A stretch of DNA of 24,582 bases, from contig PWGY01000241.1 in NCBI GenBank assembly GCA_003554665.1, forward strand, positions 1-24,582, given 5' to 3'. This document shows, piece by piece, positions 9,945 through 18,242 of this stretch. The notes under the pieces are model-generated. The model was not told the DNA's origin. It saw only the letters and a list, made by a program, of their open reading frames with translations, and did no database searches. Source of the DNA: Bacteroidales bacterium. GTDB lineage: Bacteria > Bacteroidota > Bacteroidia > Bacteroidales > UBA7960. The position numbers and the translations under genes are program-made. Position 1 is the first letter of the stretch. Every line of letters starts with the position of its first letter.

Positions 9945-10796
9945 GGGGTAGGTAAAAACAGAAACGAGAATGATCAGTGTGCCCAGGTAAAATCCGGCCG
10001 ACATGCGCTCATCCTCAGGAAAGAAAAAGTGTGCCATTACAATGCCGTAAACAGGTTCCATATTGATAGACAATACCACCGTATAGGCCGAAAGCACCTT
10101 CATTACGTTGACAATGGCCGAGAAAGCATAGGCGGTAGTGACAAATCCAAGCAACAAAAGGTAAAAAAAGTCTGCAGCTGAAATGCGAAATAATCCTGTG
10201 CTGAAACCTCCGGTCAGTCCAAAAAACAGGGAAATAAACAAAAACCCTCCGATCATTTCATAAAAACTGATTACGGATGGATGGTGCCTGAGGCTGATAT
10301 TCCTGTTCAGCACTACAAAAAGTCCGTTCAGCAATGAGGAAAGCAATGCATAAAGGATTCCTGTCAGGTAATGGAATTCATACTGGAATATCAGGTAGAT
10401 CCCAAACAAAATGACCACGCCGATAACCACTTCCAGCCAGAAAATCCGCCTGCCCTGCGAAATGGGTTCCAGAAAGCTGGTAAAAAGGGTTGTGGAGGCA
10501 AAAACCCCGAGGGTTACTGACACATTGGAAACATTGATTGCATGAAAGAAGGTGATCCAGTGCAGGGCAACCACCACACCGATTCCCAGCAAGGGGAGCA
10601 CTTTGCGCCACGAAAGTCGAAATGGGATTTTCCCGGCAAGGAAATAAACCCACAAGCCAATAAACCCGAACAACATCCGGTACCAGACAAGGTCAGTTGC
10701 CCCCAGGGTGATCAGTGCCCCGAGTATGGCTGTAAAGCCAAGCAGCACTACGGTAGAGTGCAGTTGAATATGTTTCCTTAATTCCTGTGAACCCAT
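9909..10796 (-). CDS. EamA/DMT-family permease
   Basis: The protein (295 residues from the ATG at 10796) has about ten hydrophobic segments arranged as two EamA repeats, ending in the basic tail VKRRLRKKFP. The first segment, VVLLGFTAILGALITL, and the later FTTAYAFSAIVNVMKVLSA-like helix (residues near 225-240) fit drug/metabolite transporters that export or import small metabolites through the inner membrane. Substrate cannot be read from sequence. An in-frame ATG at 10823 would overlap the upstream kinase gene by 26 bases. The ATG at 10796 gives a TGATATG junction (one-base gap), which suggests translational coupling. The context with a NadR-type kinase and a YkoF-like protein hints at a vitamin or precursor substrate, but this is inference. 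Confidence 0.85.
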   Translation of the reverse strand: MGSQELRKHIQLHSTVVLLGFTAILGALITLGATDLVWYRMLFGFIGLWVYFLAGKIPFRLSWRKVLPLLGIGVVVALHWITFFHAINVSNVSVTLGVFASTTLFTSFLEPISQGRRIFWLEVVIGVVILFGIYLIFQYEFHYLTGILYALLSSLLNGLFVVLNRNISLRHHPSVISFYEMIGGFLFISLFFGLTGGFSTGLFRISAADFFYLLLLGFVTTAYAFSAIVNVMKVLSAYTVVLSINMEPVYGIVMAHFFFPEDERMSAGFYLGTLIILVSVFTYPLVKRRLRKKFP

Positions 10797-10797
10797 A

Positions 10798-11328
10798 TCA
10801 ACCGGTTTCAGACAAAAGATCATCTACCGCCCTGATGGCATTGTTCAACCGATCTTGTCCCCTGCCCCTGACGATGCGGTAATGAAAACCGTACCCGTTC
10901 AATTCCCTGAGGTACCAGTCAAAGAAAAAGCTGCGCAAATGGGGGTGTTCTCTCTGCGGGTCCGGTTCCCATGGCATGTCCACATCACAAAGCAAGATCA
11001 GGTCGTAAGGGTTGTTTGCAATCTGGCTGGTAATCCAGGGGTCGCAACTCCCGTATTTATGCAGACTCCATATTTTAGTCACGATCAGCTCTGTATCACA
11101 AAACAGCAGCCCCCTGGTTCTTTGCATCGCTTCAACCTCAGCCAAAAGCTGCCCCTGTGCAATATGGGAAATATCTTCCTGAACGTACTCACGGCCAAGC
11201 CGGTCAATGTACTCACGGGCATACTCGGGAACAAAAGCGGTCTGGTAATAATCAGCGAGGTGCCTGGTCAGCCAGCTTTTCCCGGTAGACTCCGGACCCG
11301 TAACCGCAATTTTACGTACAACAGTCAA
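10798..11328 (-). CDS. NadR-type ribosylnicotinamide kinase-like P-loop protein
   Basis: A 176-residue stand-alone P-loop kinase resembling the C-terminal kinase domain of NadR, which phosphorylates nicotinamide riboside. Visible motifs are Walker A GPESTGKS (residues 11-18), VPEYAREYI (about 33-41, matching the WEYGREFV segment of NadR), FCDTE (Asp78, Walker-B-like) and DMPWEPDPQREH (lid region with Arg). The adenylyltransferase and DNA-binding domains of E. coli NadR are absent. The substrate could be nicotinamide riboside or another nucleoside-like or vitamin compound. It lies 12 bp after a YkoF-like gene and one base before an EamA permease, so a salvage or uptake role is likely. No pnuC is in view. 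Confidence 0.75.
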   Translation of the reverse strand: MTVVRKIAVTGPESTGKSWLTRHLADYYQTAFVPEYAREYIDRLGREYVQEDISHIAQGQLLAEVEAMQRTRGLLFCDTELIVTKIWSLHKYGSCDPWITSQIANNPYDLILLCDVDMPWEPDPQREHPHLRSFFFDWYLRELNGYGFHYRIVRGRGQDRLNNAIRAVDDLLSETG

Positions 11329-11340
11329 ATTGAAAAGATT

Positions 11341-11589
11341 TTATTGTTTCAAATGACTGTTGATGATTTTCATGACGAAAACACTTTTCGCCTCTTTTTC
11401 AAAAGAGACAAGCATTTCATCGGTCAATGCCTGCATGATGGTCCGGTAATCGCCAAACAACTGGGTACTCATACCATTCACCTCAGCCTCTATTCCGGGG
11501 CGTGCCTGGATACGGTCAATAAAATCCTGAATTTCGGGAATATACTCCCTCCCGAGGGGATACATACTAATCTCCACTGATGCCTGCAT
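11341..11589 (-). CDS. Small YkoF/MTH1187-like (thiamine-binding-fold) protein
   Basis: An 82-residue protein with the pattern of the YkoF/MTH1187 superfamily: an opening strand VEISMYPLG (residues 5-13), a helix with EIQDFIDRI, GMSTQLFGDY (about residues 39-48) and a final strand SVFVMKIINSHL. B. subtilis YkoF has two such domains and binds thiamine or HMP; MTH1187-type proteins have one domain and oligomerise. Ligand binding here is inferred from fold resemblance only. The gene is 61 bp downstream of the CxxCH lipoprotein gene and 12 bp upstream of the NadR-type kinase, pointing to one transcript with kinase and permease. No TPP-riboswitch core is visible upstream. Confidence 0.6.
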   Translation of the reverse strand: MQASVEISMYPLGREYIPEIQDFIDRIQARPGIEAEVNGMSTQLFGDYRTIMQALTDEMLVSFEKEAKSVFVMKIINSHLKQ

Positions 11590-11650
11590 AGTAATAATAT
11601 ATTGGCCGGCAATGGTGAAAGTCCGCCAAAGCCGGCAACAAACAAACGGG

Positions 11651-12142
11651 TTACAATTGTGTCAGGGTGGTACGGACTTCAGGAATAATTACCTGAATGA
11701 AGCCGACTTCTTCCATGTCATGACAGGTATTGCAACTGCCGGCAAAGCGATTGAATTGCTCAACAAATGCATCCTTATCCGTGCCTTCAATGGTCTCCTG
11801 AAGGGCTGGTGAAACCTGATTCATAAACTGGGAAGCCGAGGCTTCTCTGGCTGGACGGCGAATGAATCCATTTTCCATGCTACTTAATAACTTGTCAAGC
11901 TGATAGTCAGCATAGCCCCAGTTCTCATCCTTCCCGGCCCAGTAAAGTTCATTGTAGCGATAATTAACTTCAACCATGGTTGCACTGAAGCCTCCGATCT
12001 GGCTCTCAATACTTCCGATTATTTCTTCCATGGTCTCTCCCGCCCAACGGGTTTCAATTTCCTGTTCGGAATCTGTCTGGCAGGCTCCGATCATGATCGC
12101 GGCCATCAGCCCGGCAAATAAAAATATCACATAACGTTTCAT
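11651..12142 (-). CDS. Lipoprotein with one haem c motif (CxxCH)
   Basis: The 163-residue protein has a lipoprotein signal (MIGAC, acylated Cys21) and a single CNTCH motif (Cys137, Cys140, His141) near the C-terminus. The region between is helical and rich in charged and aromatic residues. The layout, a helical bundle with a C-terminal CxxCH, recalls cytochrome c' or small dihaem-like electron carriers; haem attachment is inferred from the motif. A distal ligand is not identifiable. It sits 35 bp downstream of the oligopeptidase gene on the same strand, probably on the same transcript, though the two share no obvious function. I do not recognise a named family. Confidence 0.7.
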   Translation of the reverse strand: MKRYVIFLFAGLMAAIMIGACQTDSEQEIETRWAGETMEEIIGSIESQIGGFSATMVEVNYRYNELYWAGKDENWGYADYQLDKLLSSMENGFIRRPAREASASQFMNQVSPALQETIEGTDKDAFVEQFNRFAGSCNTCHDMEEVGFIQVIIPEVRTTLTQL

Positions 12143-12177
12143 AGGGTGTTGGTTTTAGGGTTTATAATCACGTCTGA

Positions 12178-14289
12178 TCAGTTTTCCGCAAGATCCAGCA
12201 AAAAGGCATACTCCATGGCCAGTTCACGCAGCCGGTGGAAGCGACCTGAGGCTCCGCCATGACCGGCCTCCATATTTGTATAAAGAAGAATATCCTGATC
12301 TCCTGTATGATAATCACGCAATCTGGCCACCCACTTGGTAGGCTCCCAATACTGAACCTGAGAATCGTGCAAACCTGAGGTAACCAGCATATGGGGATAT
12401 TCCTGTGCCCTCACATTGTCATAAGGCGAATAAGATAACATATACTCGTAATATTCAGGATCATTGGGATTACCCCATTCATCGTATTCAGCCGTTGTCA
12501 AAGGGATGCTTTCATCAAGCATGGTGGTCACCACATCTACAAAAGGCACAGCCGCAATGACCCCCCTGAACAGATCCGGCCTGTCATTGACCACCGCACC
12601 GACCAGAAGCCCGCCGGCACTTCCTCCACGGGCAAAAAGCCGGTCGGACAGGGTATACCCCTCGTCAATCAAAAACTCCGCACAGTCAATAAAGTCATTG
12701 AACGTATTCTTTTTGTTCAGCAACTTGCCATCCTCATACCATTGCCTGCCAAGTTCCTGGCCGCCCCTGACATGCGCAATTGCATAAACAAAACCACGGT
12801 CAAGGAGGCTCAGCAGATTAATGTTGAAACGCGGATCGGCACTTGAGCCGTATGAACCATAAGCATACAACAGCAAAGGATTGTTCCCGTCGGGTTCTAT
12901 ACCGCGCTGGTGCACAAGGGTTACAGGCACTTCCACACCGTCGCGTGAAGTGGCATAATAGCGCCGGGTTACATAGTCATCCGTGTCAAAATCTCCGAGC
13001 ACCTCCTGCTGCCTGACCATCTGTTGATCACCGGTCTCCATATTATAATCATAAGTTGTATTGGGTGTGGTCAGGGAGGGATAATTATACCGCAGCACGG
13101 GCGTAGACATTTCCCTGTTAATTCCGATATGGGCTGTATAAGCTTCTTCTTCAAAGGGAAGATAATGACTCTCTCCGCTTACTTTATTAATAATTCGCAT
13201 TTGACGAAGCCCACGCTCCCGTTCCTGGAGCACCAGAAAACTATCAAAAAGCTCCATGTCTTCCAGAAGCACATCATCCCGGTGGCCGATCACTTCCTGC
13301 CAGCTGTCCTTGCCCGTGGCACCATGCGATGCTTCCATCAGCCGGTAGTTCTTTGCCTCATAATTTGTGAGGATATAAAACTTACCGTTAAATGATTCCA
13401 CGCTGTAGCGCAGATCTTTTTCACGGGGCTGAAATACCTCAAATGCCCCATCCGGGTCTTGCGCATTCAGTATCCATGTTTCATTGCTCAGTGTGCTGTT
13501 GGCATTGATCATCATATACCGGTCATCTTTGCTTCTGGATACCCCGATATAGTAAAATGTTTCATCCCCCTCAGTGTAAACGACCTCCGGCACCTCATCA
13601 TGACGCATGTTAAAGCGGTTGATCTTTTCGTAGCGAAGAGTATGGGGATCAATTGATGTAAAGAAAAAGGTCTGATTGTCTGCAGCCCAGGCAACATCAC
13701 CACCGGCGTGACTGATCCCGGTCTCGGAAATCTCACCGGTACCAAGATCCTTTACCAGTATGGTGTATTGCCGGCGACCAACAGTATCAGCAGTGAAGGC
13801 CATCCAGCGGTTATCGAGGCTGATGTCGTAGGTCCCGACACGGTAAAACGAATGGGGTTCTGCCAGTTCATTGACATCCAGCATGATCTCTTCAGGTGCA
13901 TCCATGGTTTCCTTACGACGGCAGTAAATGGGGTACTCCCCTCCCTCTTCATAACGGGTGTAATAATAATAACCGTTGTCATAAAACGGGGCGGACTTTT
14001 CATCCTCCTTTATGCGGCCCCGCATTTCTCTGAACAATTCCTCCTGAAACGACCGTGTGTGATCAAGTTTCTCTTCCAGGTATTCATTTTCAGCCTCCAG
14101 GTAACTGATCACATCGGGGTCTTCCCGGTCATTCATCCAATAATAGGGATCTATCCTCGTGTGGCCATGGTTAACAAGCGCTGTGTCACGCTTTTCTGCA
14201 ACCGGGGGCTCTGCATCGGTTCGGCTTTCAGGCTGCCCGCAGCCCAAAACCATGGTCAGCAATAGCATATAAGTTAATTTTATTTTCAT
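12178..14289 (-). CDS. Oligopeptidase B-like serine peptidase lipoprotein (S9A)
   Basis: A 703-residue prolyl-oligopeptidase-family enzyme, closest to oligopeptidase B (PtrB), which cleaves short peptides, often after basic residues. The N-terminal beta-propeller starts around HTRIDPYYWMNDREDPDV, the usual OpdB opening. The C-terminal hydrolase domain has GGSAGG with catalytic Ser557, GLHDSQV with Asp642 and EAGHGG with His677; the Ser-Asp-His spacing (85, 35) equals that of E. coli OpdB. Unlike the cytosolic E. coli enzyme it has a lipoprotein signal (MVLGCGQ), so it is probably membrane-anchored in the envelope. The ATG at 14289 puts the signal at the N-terminus; the in-frame ATG at 14334 would bury it and is rejected. 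A good promoter lies about 110 bp upstream. Confidence 0.9.
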   Translation of the reverse strand: MKIKLTYMLLLTMVLGCGQPESRTDAEPPVAEKRDTALVNHGHTRIDPYYWMNDREDPDVISYLEAENEYLEEKLDHTRSFQEELFREMRGRIKEDEKSAPFYDNGYYYYTRYEEGGEYPIYCRRKETMDAPEEIMLDVNELAEPHSFYRVGTYDISLDNRWMAFTADTVGRRQYTILVKDLGTGEISETGISHAGGDVAWAADNQTFFFTSIDPHTLRYEKINRFNMRHDEVPEVVYTEGDETFYYIGVSRSKDDRYMMINANSTLSNETWILNAQDPDGAFEVFQPREKDLRYSVESFNGKFYILTNYEAKNYRLMEASHGATGKDSWQEVIGHRDDVLLEDMELFDSFLVLQERERGLRQMRIINKVSGESHYLPFEEEAYTAHIGINREMSTPVLRYNYPSLTTPNTTYDYNMETGDQQMVRQQEVLGDFDTDDYVTRRYYATSRDGVEVPVTLVHQRGIEPDGNNPLLLYAYGSYGSSADPRFNINLLSLLDRGFVYAIAHVRGGQELGRQWYEDGKLLNKKNTFNDFIDCAEFLIDEGYTLSDRLFARGGSAGGLLVGAVVNDRPDLFRGVIAAVPFVDVVTTMLDESIPLTTAEYDEWGNPNDPEYYEYMLSYSPYDNVRAQEYPHMLVTSGLHDSQVQYWEPTKWVARLRDYHTGDQDILLYTNMEAGHGGASGRFHRLRELAMEYAFLLDLAEN

Positions 14290-14399
14290 GGGATAATGAT
14301 TTTGGTGCCAGTGTAGCTCAGGTATAAAAGACATAAAAAATCTTCTTTCGAAAACAGAATGTCGGTTTCTGAAGCCAAAATGACAACGTTGGTTGCATC

Positions 14400-14432
14400 C
14401 AAATTTACAAAAAATCGTTCAGCCGTGGCAAA
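14400..14432 (-). promoter_or_regulatory. Promoter of the oligopeptidase gene
   Basis: Read on the minus strand: TTTG (14432-14429), 21 bases, then TAAATTTG (14407-14400). Both boxes match the Bacteroidota -33/-7 consensus at near-ideal spacing. Predicted start near 14393, with a leader of about 100 bases before the ATG at 14289. Confidence 0.6.
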
Positions 14433-14436
14433 GAGC

Positions 14437-14467
14437 TTGACCGGTCGGTAAAAAATCGTTATTTTTA
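14437..14467 (+). promoter_or_regulatory. Candidate acylphosphatase promoter
   Basis: TTG (14437-14439), 20 bases, then TATTTTTA (14460-14467), one mismatch from TAnnTTTG. Predicted start near 14474, 45 bases before the ATG at 14519. It is back to back with the oligopeptidase promoter. Confidence 0.4.
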
Positions 14468-14518
14468 AACATTCTGGCCAGTCGTCAATCGTCTGATTCA
14501 CAAACAACAGCAACCATT

Positions 14519-14791
14519 ATGTCTGAAAAAAGCATTAAAATCAATGTATACGGCCGTGTACAGGGAGTCAATTACCGGAATTCAGCGCAGACTAAAGCCC
14601 GGTCACTTGGCATCAGAGGCTTCGCCAGGAATATGGCCGACGGCAGTGTTTATATTGAAGCAGAAGGAAATACTGAGGCAATTGGTGCCTTTATTGAATG
14701 GTGCAGACAGGGCCCTCCCATGGCCAGCGTAAGCAAAATCAACACAGAAGAGACGAGTGCTTTCGGGCACCGGGACTTCCGAATTCGTTAA
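14519..14791 (+). CDS. acyP: Acylphosphatase
   Basis: A 90-residue small cytosolic enzyme that hydrolyses carboxyl-phosphate bonds, such as in acetyl phosphate or carbamoyl phosphate. The family signature GRVQGVNYRNSA places the phosphate-binding loop and catalytic Arg20; FARNMADGSV supplies catalytic Asn38. Length and the ending FRIR fit the family, which typically has about 90 residues. It stands alone between divergent and convergent neighbours. The physiological substrate of bacterial AcyP is not settled. Confidence 0.93.
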   Translation: MSEKSIKINVYGRVQGVNYRNSAQTKARSLGIRGFARNMADGSVYIEAEGNTEAIGAFIEWCRQGPPMASVSKINTEETSAFGHRDFRIR

Positions 14792-14837
14792 ATCCGCAAA
14801 CAGGCAACAGGAGTTAAGTAGTAAAGCGGGTAACAAT

Positions 14838-14873
14838 AATTACGCTTTTCACCTGAATTACGCTTTTCACCTA
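14838..14873. repeat. 18-bp tandem duplication between acyP and the methyltransferase gene
   Basis: Two 18-bp copies (14838-14855 and 14856-14873) differ only at the last base. They lie in the 105-bp convergent spacer. The rest of the spacer holds the hairpin at 14874-14902 and nothing else recognisable. Confidence 0.85.
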
Positions 14874-14902
14874 AGCTGCAAAAACCAATATAGTTTTTAG
14901 CT
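14874..14902. terminator. Possible bidirectional terminator hairpin
   Basis: AGCT-GC-AAAAAC, a seven-base loop, then GTTTTT-AGCT forms an inverted repeat overlapping the methyltransferase stop codon (14897-14899). The stem is A/U-rich, with a two-base bulge. It lies between two convergent genes, the place for a shared terminator. The stem is weak and the T-run is part of the stem, so this is tentative. Confidence 0.35.
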
Positions 14903-16408
14903 CCTCCTTTTGAGCAGAAGGACGTTTTCCACATGATGGGTATGGGGGAACATATCCACAGCCTGGCTTTTTAAGACCTGGTAATGACTGCTTAGCAATT
15001 CTGTGTCGCGGGCCTGGGTGGCAGGATTACAGCTGACATATACAATGCGGGCTGCCTGGCTGCGGATGATTTTCCCGACCACCTTCGGGTGCATACCTGC
15101 CCTGGGCGGATCTGTTACAATCACATCGGGATACCCATGCTGCTCCATCAACTCTTCATTAAACACATCGGCCATATCGCCGGCAAGAAATGTGGTGTTT
15201 TCAATCATGTTTAAACGGGCATTGTTGCGGGCATGATCCACGGCTTCATCCACATATTCGATCCCCACCACCTTTTCGGCACCTGCAGCCAGATAACAGG
15301 CGATGGTACCTGTTCCGGTGTAAAGGTCATACAATACCTCCCCGCCGGCCAGTCCGGCAAAGTTTCGTACAATATCATAAAGACGCCGGGCCTGAAATGA
15401 ATTGGTTTGAAAGAAAGATTTCGGCCCCACCATAAATCGCAGATCCTCCATCTTTTCCTCAAGGGCTTCATCACCGGCATAAATCACAGGTTGCAGATCT
15501 GCAATACTGCTGTTCTGTTTGGTGTTTACCATATAAGCCAGTGAACGCAGTCCGGGGAAACGGTGGTGAATGAAAGACATCACCTTCTCGATCTGTTCTG
15601 TATCGTCCTGACCAAAAACCATCACCACCATCACCTCTTCATCACGTGTGTTGCGGATAATCAGGTTTCGTAAAAACCCCTGGTTCTTTCTGAGATCGAA
15701 AAAAGACAGTTCGTTTTCCACGGCAAACTGTTTCACGGCCAGGCGTATTTCATTGGAGGGGTCAGGCTGCAGCCAGCATTTTTCAATATCAAGCACTTTG
15801 TCAAAAAAACCGGGTATATGAAACCCCAGGGCTTCCATGTCTGGGATTTCCCGGCCGGATTCAATGTCTTCCCGCGACAGCCAACGTCGGTCACTGAAAG
15901 TATATTCCATTTTGTTCCGGTAAAAGGTAGTCAGCTCTGAGGCTGCCACGGGCAACACCTCCACACCGGAAAGATCCACCTTTCCGATCCGCTCCAGGCT
16001 GTCTGAAACCTGTGACTGCTTAAAAGCAAGTTGCTTTTCATATGGAAGGTGCTGCCATTTACACCCCCCGCAAACTCCGAAATGGGTGCAAAAAGGTTCA
16101 GTCCGGTCTGGTGACCAGGAATGGACAAACGTTATGGAACCTTCCATATAATTGCGCCTCGAACGCTTCACTTTTACATCCACCACATCACCGGGGGCGG
16201 CAAAGGGCACAAACAGCACTTTATCGTTGACCCTTGCCAGGGCTTTGCCTTCAGCAGCGACCCCGGTAATGGTCACTTTTTCCAGCAACGGCAGGGCTTT
16301 CTTTTTTTTCCGGGCCCCAGGCAATATTTTTTCCGTTTCGACTACTTTTTTGCAAAAGTAATGCTTTGGCCGGTATTTCTCACTGCAAAGCAATACCAGC
16401 AAATTCAT
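14897..16408 (-). CDS. rlmD: 23S rRNA (uracil-C5)-methyltransferase, RlmD/TrmA family
   Basis: The protein uses S-adenosylmethionine to methylate uracil C5 in rRNA (RlmD type) or tRNA (TrmA type). It has a TRAM domain (about residues 42-98) and [4Fe-4S] cysteines Cys107, Cys113, Cys116 and Cys211. The Rossmann methyltransferase domain carries SFFQTN, DLYTGTGTIA and TDPPRAGM. YVSCNPATQARD holds nucleophile Cys460, and HHVENVLL holds base Glu494. The Fe-S motif and TRAM domain favour RlmD/RlmC-like over TrmA; the exact target uracil cannot be told. The N-terminal ~28 residues look unlike the family. A -7 promoter box inside that stretch (16353-16360) suggests the real start may be the TTG at 16324 (475 residues). 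Confidence 0.88.
   Translation of the reverse strand: MNLLVLLCSEKYRPKHYFCKKVVETEKILPGARKKKKALPLLEKVTITGVAAEGKALARVNDKVLFVPFAAPGDVVDVKVKRSRRNYMEGSITFVHSWSPDRTEPFCTHFGVCGGCKWQHLPYEKQLAFKQSQVSDSLERIGKVDLSGVEVLPVAASELTTFYRNKMEYTFSDRRWLSREDIESGREIPDMEALGFHIPGFFDKVLDIEKCWLQPDPSNEIRLAVKQFAVENELSFFDLRKNQGFLRNLIIRNTRDEEVMVVMVFGQDDTEQIEKVMSFIHHRFPGLRSLAYMVNTKQNSSIADLQPVIYAGDEALEEKMEDLRFMVGPKSFFQTNSFQARRLYDIVRNFAGLAGGEVLYDLYTGTGTIACYLAAGAEKVVGIEYVDEAVDHARNNARLNMIENTTFLAGDMADVFNEELMEQHGYPDVIVTDPPRAGMHPKVVGKIIRSQAARIVYVSCNPATQARDTELLSSHYQVLKSQAVDMFPHTHHVENVLLLKRRS
16353..16360 (-). promoter_or_regulatory. Candidate methyltransferase promoter, -7 element
   Basis: On the minus strand this reads TACTTTTG, an exact TAnnTTTG match, with TTTG 25 bases upstream (16389-16386; spacing long). 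It would start transcription near 16346, inside the longest reading frame, and so bears on the start codon. Confidence 0.4.
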
Positions 16409-16416
16409 TAACTTTG
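16409..16416 (+). promoter_or_regulatory. lysS promoter, -7 element
   Basis: TAACTTTG matches TAnnTTTG. Predicted start is near 16423, giving a leader of about 16 bases before ATG 16439. No clear -33 box. It abuts the first ATG of the divergent methyltransferase gene. Confidence 0.5.
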
Positions 16417-16438
16417 CAAATTATTTCAAAATGAGATC

Positions 16439-18166
16439 ATGATGGACCACAAAATAAGCGAACAGGAGCAAATCCGGCGTGAAGCACTCTCCCGGCTTAA
16501 GGAACTGGGCATCGACCCCTACCCTTCCGAAACCTATCAGGTCAATGCCACATCAAAAGATATCAGGGAGCACTTCCCGCAAGACAACTCCCTTTTCCAG
16601 GATGTACAGATCGCCGGCCGGGTGATGGGCCGTCGCATCATGGGCAGCGCATCTTTCGCAGAGATCCAGGATGACAGCGGACGCATACAGCTGTATTTTA
16701 ACCGGGATGAAATTTGCCCGGGGGAGGACAAAACCATGTACAATACAGTATTCAAACGCCTGATCGACATTGGCGACATTATTGGCGTTAAGGGTTTTGT
16801 GTTTACTACAAAGATGGGAGAAACAACCATCCATGTAAAAGAATTCAGGATCCTGTGCAAGTCGCTGCGTCCTTTACCTGTTGTGAAGGAAAAAGACGGC
16901 AAGGTGTATGATGCCTTTACCGATGCCGAACAAAGATACCGTCAGCGCTACCTCGATCTGATCGTAAACCCGGAAGTGAAAGACGTTTTTCGTCAGCGGG
17001 CACGGCTGATCCAGAGCATGCGTGATTTTTTACTGGGGAAAAGCTATCTTGAGGTGGAAACACCCATACTGCAACCCATTTATGGCGGAGCTGCTGCACG
17101 CCCATTCAAAACCCACCACAATAAGCTGGACACCACTCTCTATCTTCGAATTGCCAATGAACTGTACCTGAAGCGTCTGATCGTGGGCGGGTACGAAGGG
17201 GTTTTCGAGTTTGCCAAAGACTTCCGGAATGAGGGGATGAGCCGCTTTCATAACCCTGAGTTCACACAGATGGAATTATATGTGGCCTACAAGGATTATG
17301 AATGGATGATGGATCTTGTGGAGGAAATGGTGGAAAAGATTGCTCTGGACCTCCACGGAACCACCAGCATTCAGGTGGGTGAAACCCAGATTGACTTCAA
17401 ACGGCCATGGAAACGTTTCAGCATGTATGAAGCCATCGAACATTTCACAGGTACAGACATCTCAGAGATGAACGAAGATGAAATGCGCAAATTTGCTGAA
17501 AGCATTGGTGTGGAAACCGATCAGAGTATGGGCAGGGGAAAGCTCATCGATGAGATCTTCGGAGAAAAATGCGAGGCCAGCCTGATACAGCCTACCTTTA
17601 TTACAGACTATCCTGTGGAAATGTCGCCGCTTGCAAAAAAACACAGGAGCAAGCCGGGTCTCGTTGAACGTTTTGAAGCCATTTGCAATGGCAAAGAGAT
17701 CTGTAACGCTTTCAGTGAGCTCAATGACCCCATCGATCAGCGGAAGCGATTCGAGGAGCAACTCGAACTTGGTCGCAGAGGGGACCCCGAAGCCATGATG
17801 CTGGATGAAGATTTCCTCAAGGCCATTGAAACCGGAATGCCGCCGACAGCCGGGCTTGGTATCGGCATTGACCGCTTCGCCATGATATTGACCAATCAGC
17901 CAAGCATTCAGGACGTATTGCTCTTCCCACAGATGCGTCCGGAAAAAACCAGTCCGGCAACTGAAAGCAAAGACGCCTTTATGGCCGCAGGCATTCCGGA
18001 ATCATGGGCAGAACTTTTACCGCAGGCGGGTTACACTGACCTGGATACCCTTAAGGAAGCCAATCCGAACAAAGTATTCAACCAACTGTGCGGATTGCGC
18101 AAAAAACTGAAGCTGAGTATTCCTGCCCCCAAAGCAGAGGAAGTCAGCAATTGGATCAAAGGCTGA
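16439..18166 (+). CDS. lysS: Lysyl-tRNA synthetase, class II
   Basis: The enzyme charges tRNA-Lys with lysine. The 575-residue protein has an N-terminal OB-fold anticodon-binding domain (about residues 60-150, [14 protein letters not shown] onward). The class II core shows motif 1 around [10 protein letters not shown], motif 2 [18 protein letters not shown] and motif 3 [13 protein letters not shown]. About 60 residues follow the usual class II end (after FPQMRPE). They contain [19 protein letters not shown], a helix-hairpin-helix-like segment seen in Bacteroidota LysS and absent from E. coli LysRS. Two ATGs (16439, 16442) are equally possible starts. Its own -7 box lies just upstream, and the GH3 gene starts 76 bp downstream. 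Confidence 0.96.
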   Translation: MMDHKISEQEQIRREALSRLKELGIDPYPSETYQVNATSKDIREHFPQDNSLFQDVQIAGRVMGRRIMGSASFAEIQDDSGRIQLYFNRDEICPGEDKTMYNTVFKRLIDIGDIIGVKGFVFTTKMGETTIHVKEFRILCKSLRPLPVVKEKDGKVYDAFTDAEQRYRQRYLDLIVNPEVKDVFRQRARLIQSMRDFLLGKSYLEVETPILQPIYGGAAARPFKTHHNKLDTTLYLRIANELYLKRLIVGGYEGVFEFAKDFRNEGMSRFHNPEFTQMELYVAYKDYEWMMDLVEEMVEKIALDLHGTTSIQVGETQIDFKRPWKRFSMYEAIEHFTGTDISEMNEDEMRKFAESIGVETDQSMGRGKLIDEIFGEKCEASLIQPTFITDYPVEMSPLAKKHRSKPGLVERFEAICNGKEICNAFSELNDPIDQRKRFEEQLELGRRGDPEAMMLDEDFLKAIETGMPPTAGLGIGIDRFAMILTNQPSIQDVLLFPQMRPEKTSPATESKDAFMAAGIPESWAELLPQAGYTDLDTLKEANPNKVFNQLCGLRKKLKLSIPAPKAEEVSNWIKG

Positions 18167-18242
18167 GTCAGGGTTTATTGCCGCAGTTTTTGTACATTTA
18201 TGGTCATACACTTGTTTCCATCACTGACCAAAACCTTCACGC

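Noticed and set aside
10855..11580. Long plus-strand open frame (241 codons) opposite the kinase and YkoF-like genes
   Set aside because: It is antisense to two well-supported genes, its product shows no domain or natural composition, and no promoter precedes it.
11590..11650. TPP riboswitch upstream of the YkoF-like gene
   Set aside because: I looked for the conserved CUGAGA and ACCUGAUCUGG cores and found neither. Only GCCGGC palindromes in a 61-bp spacer are present.
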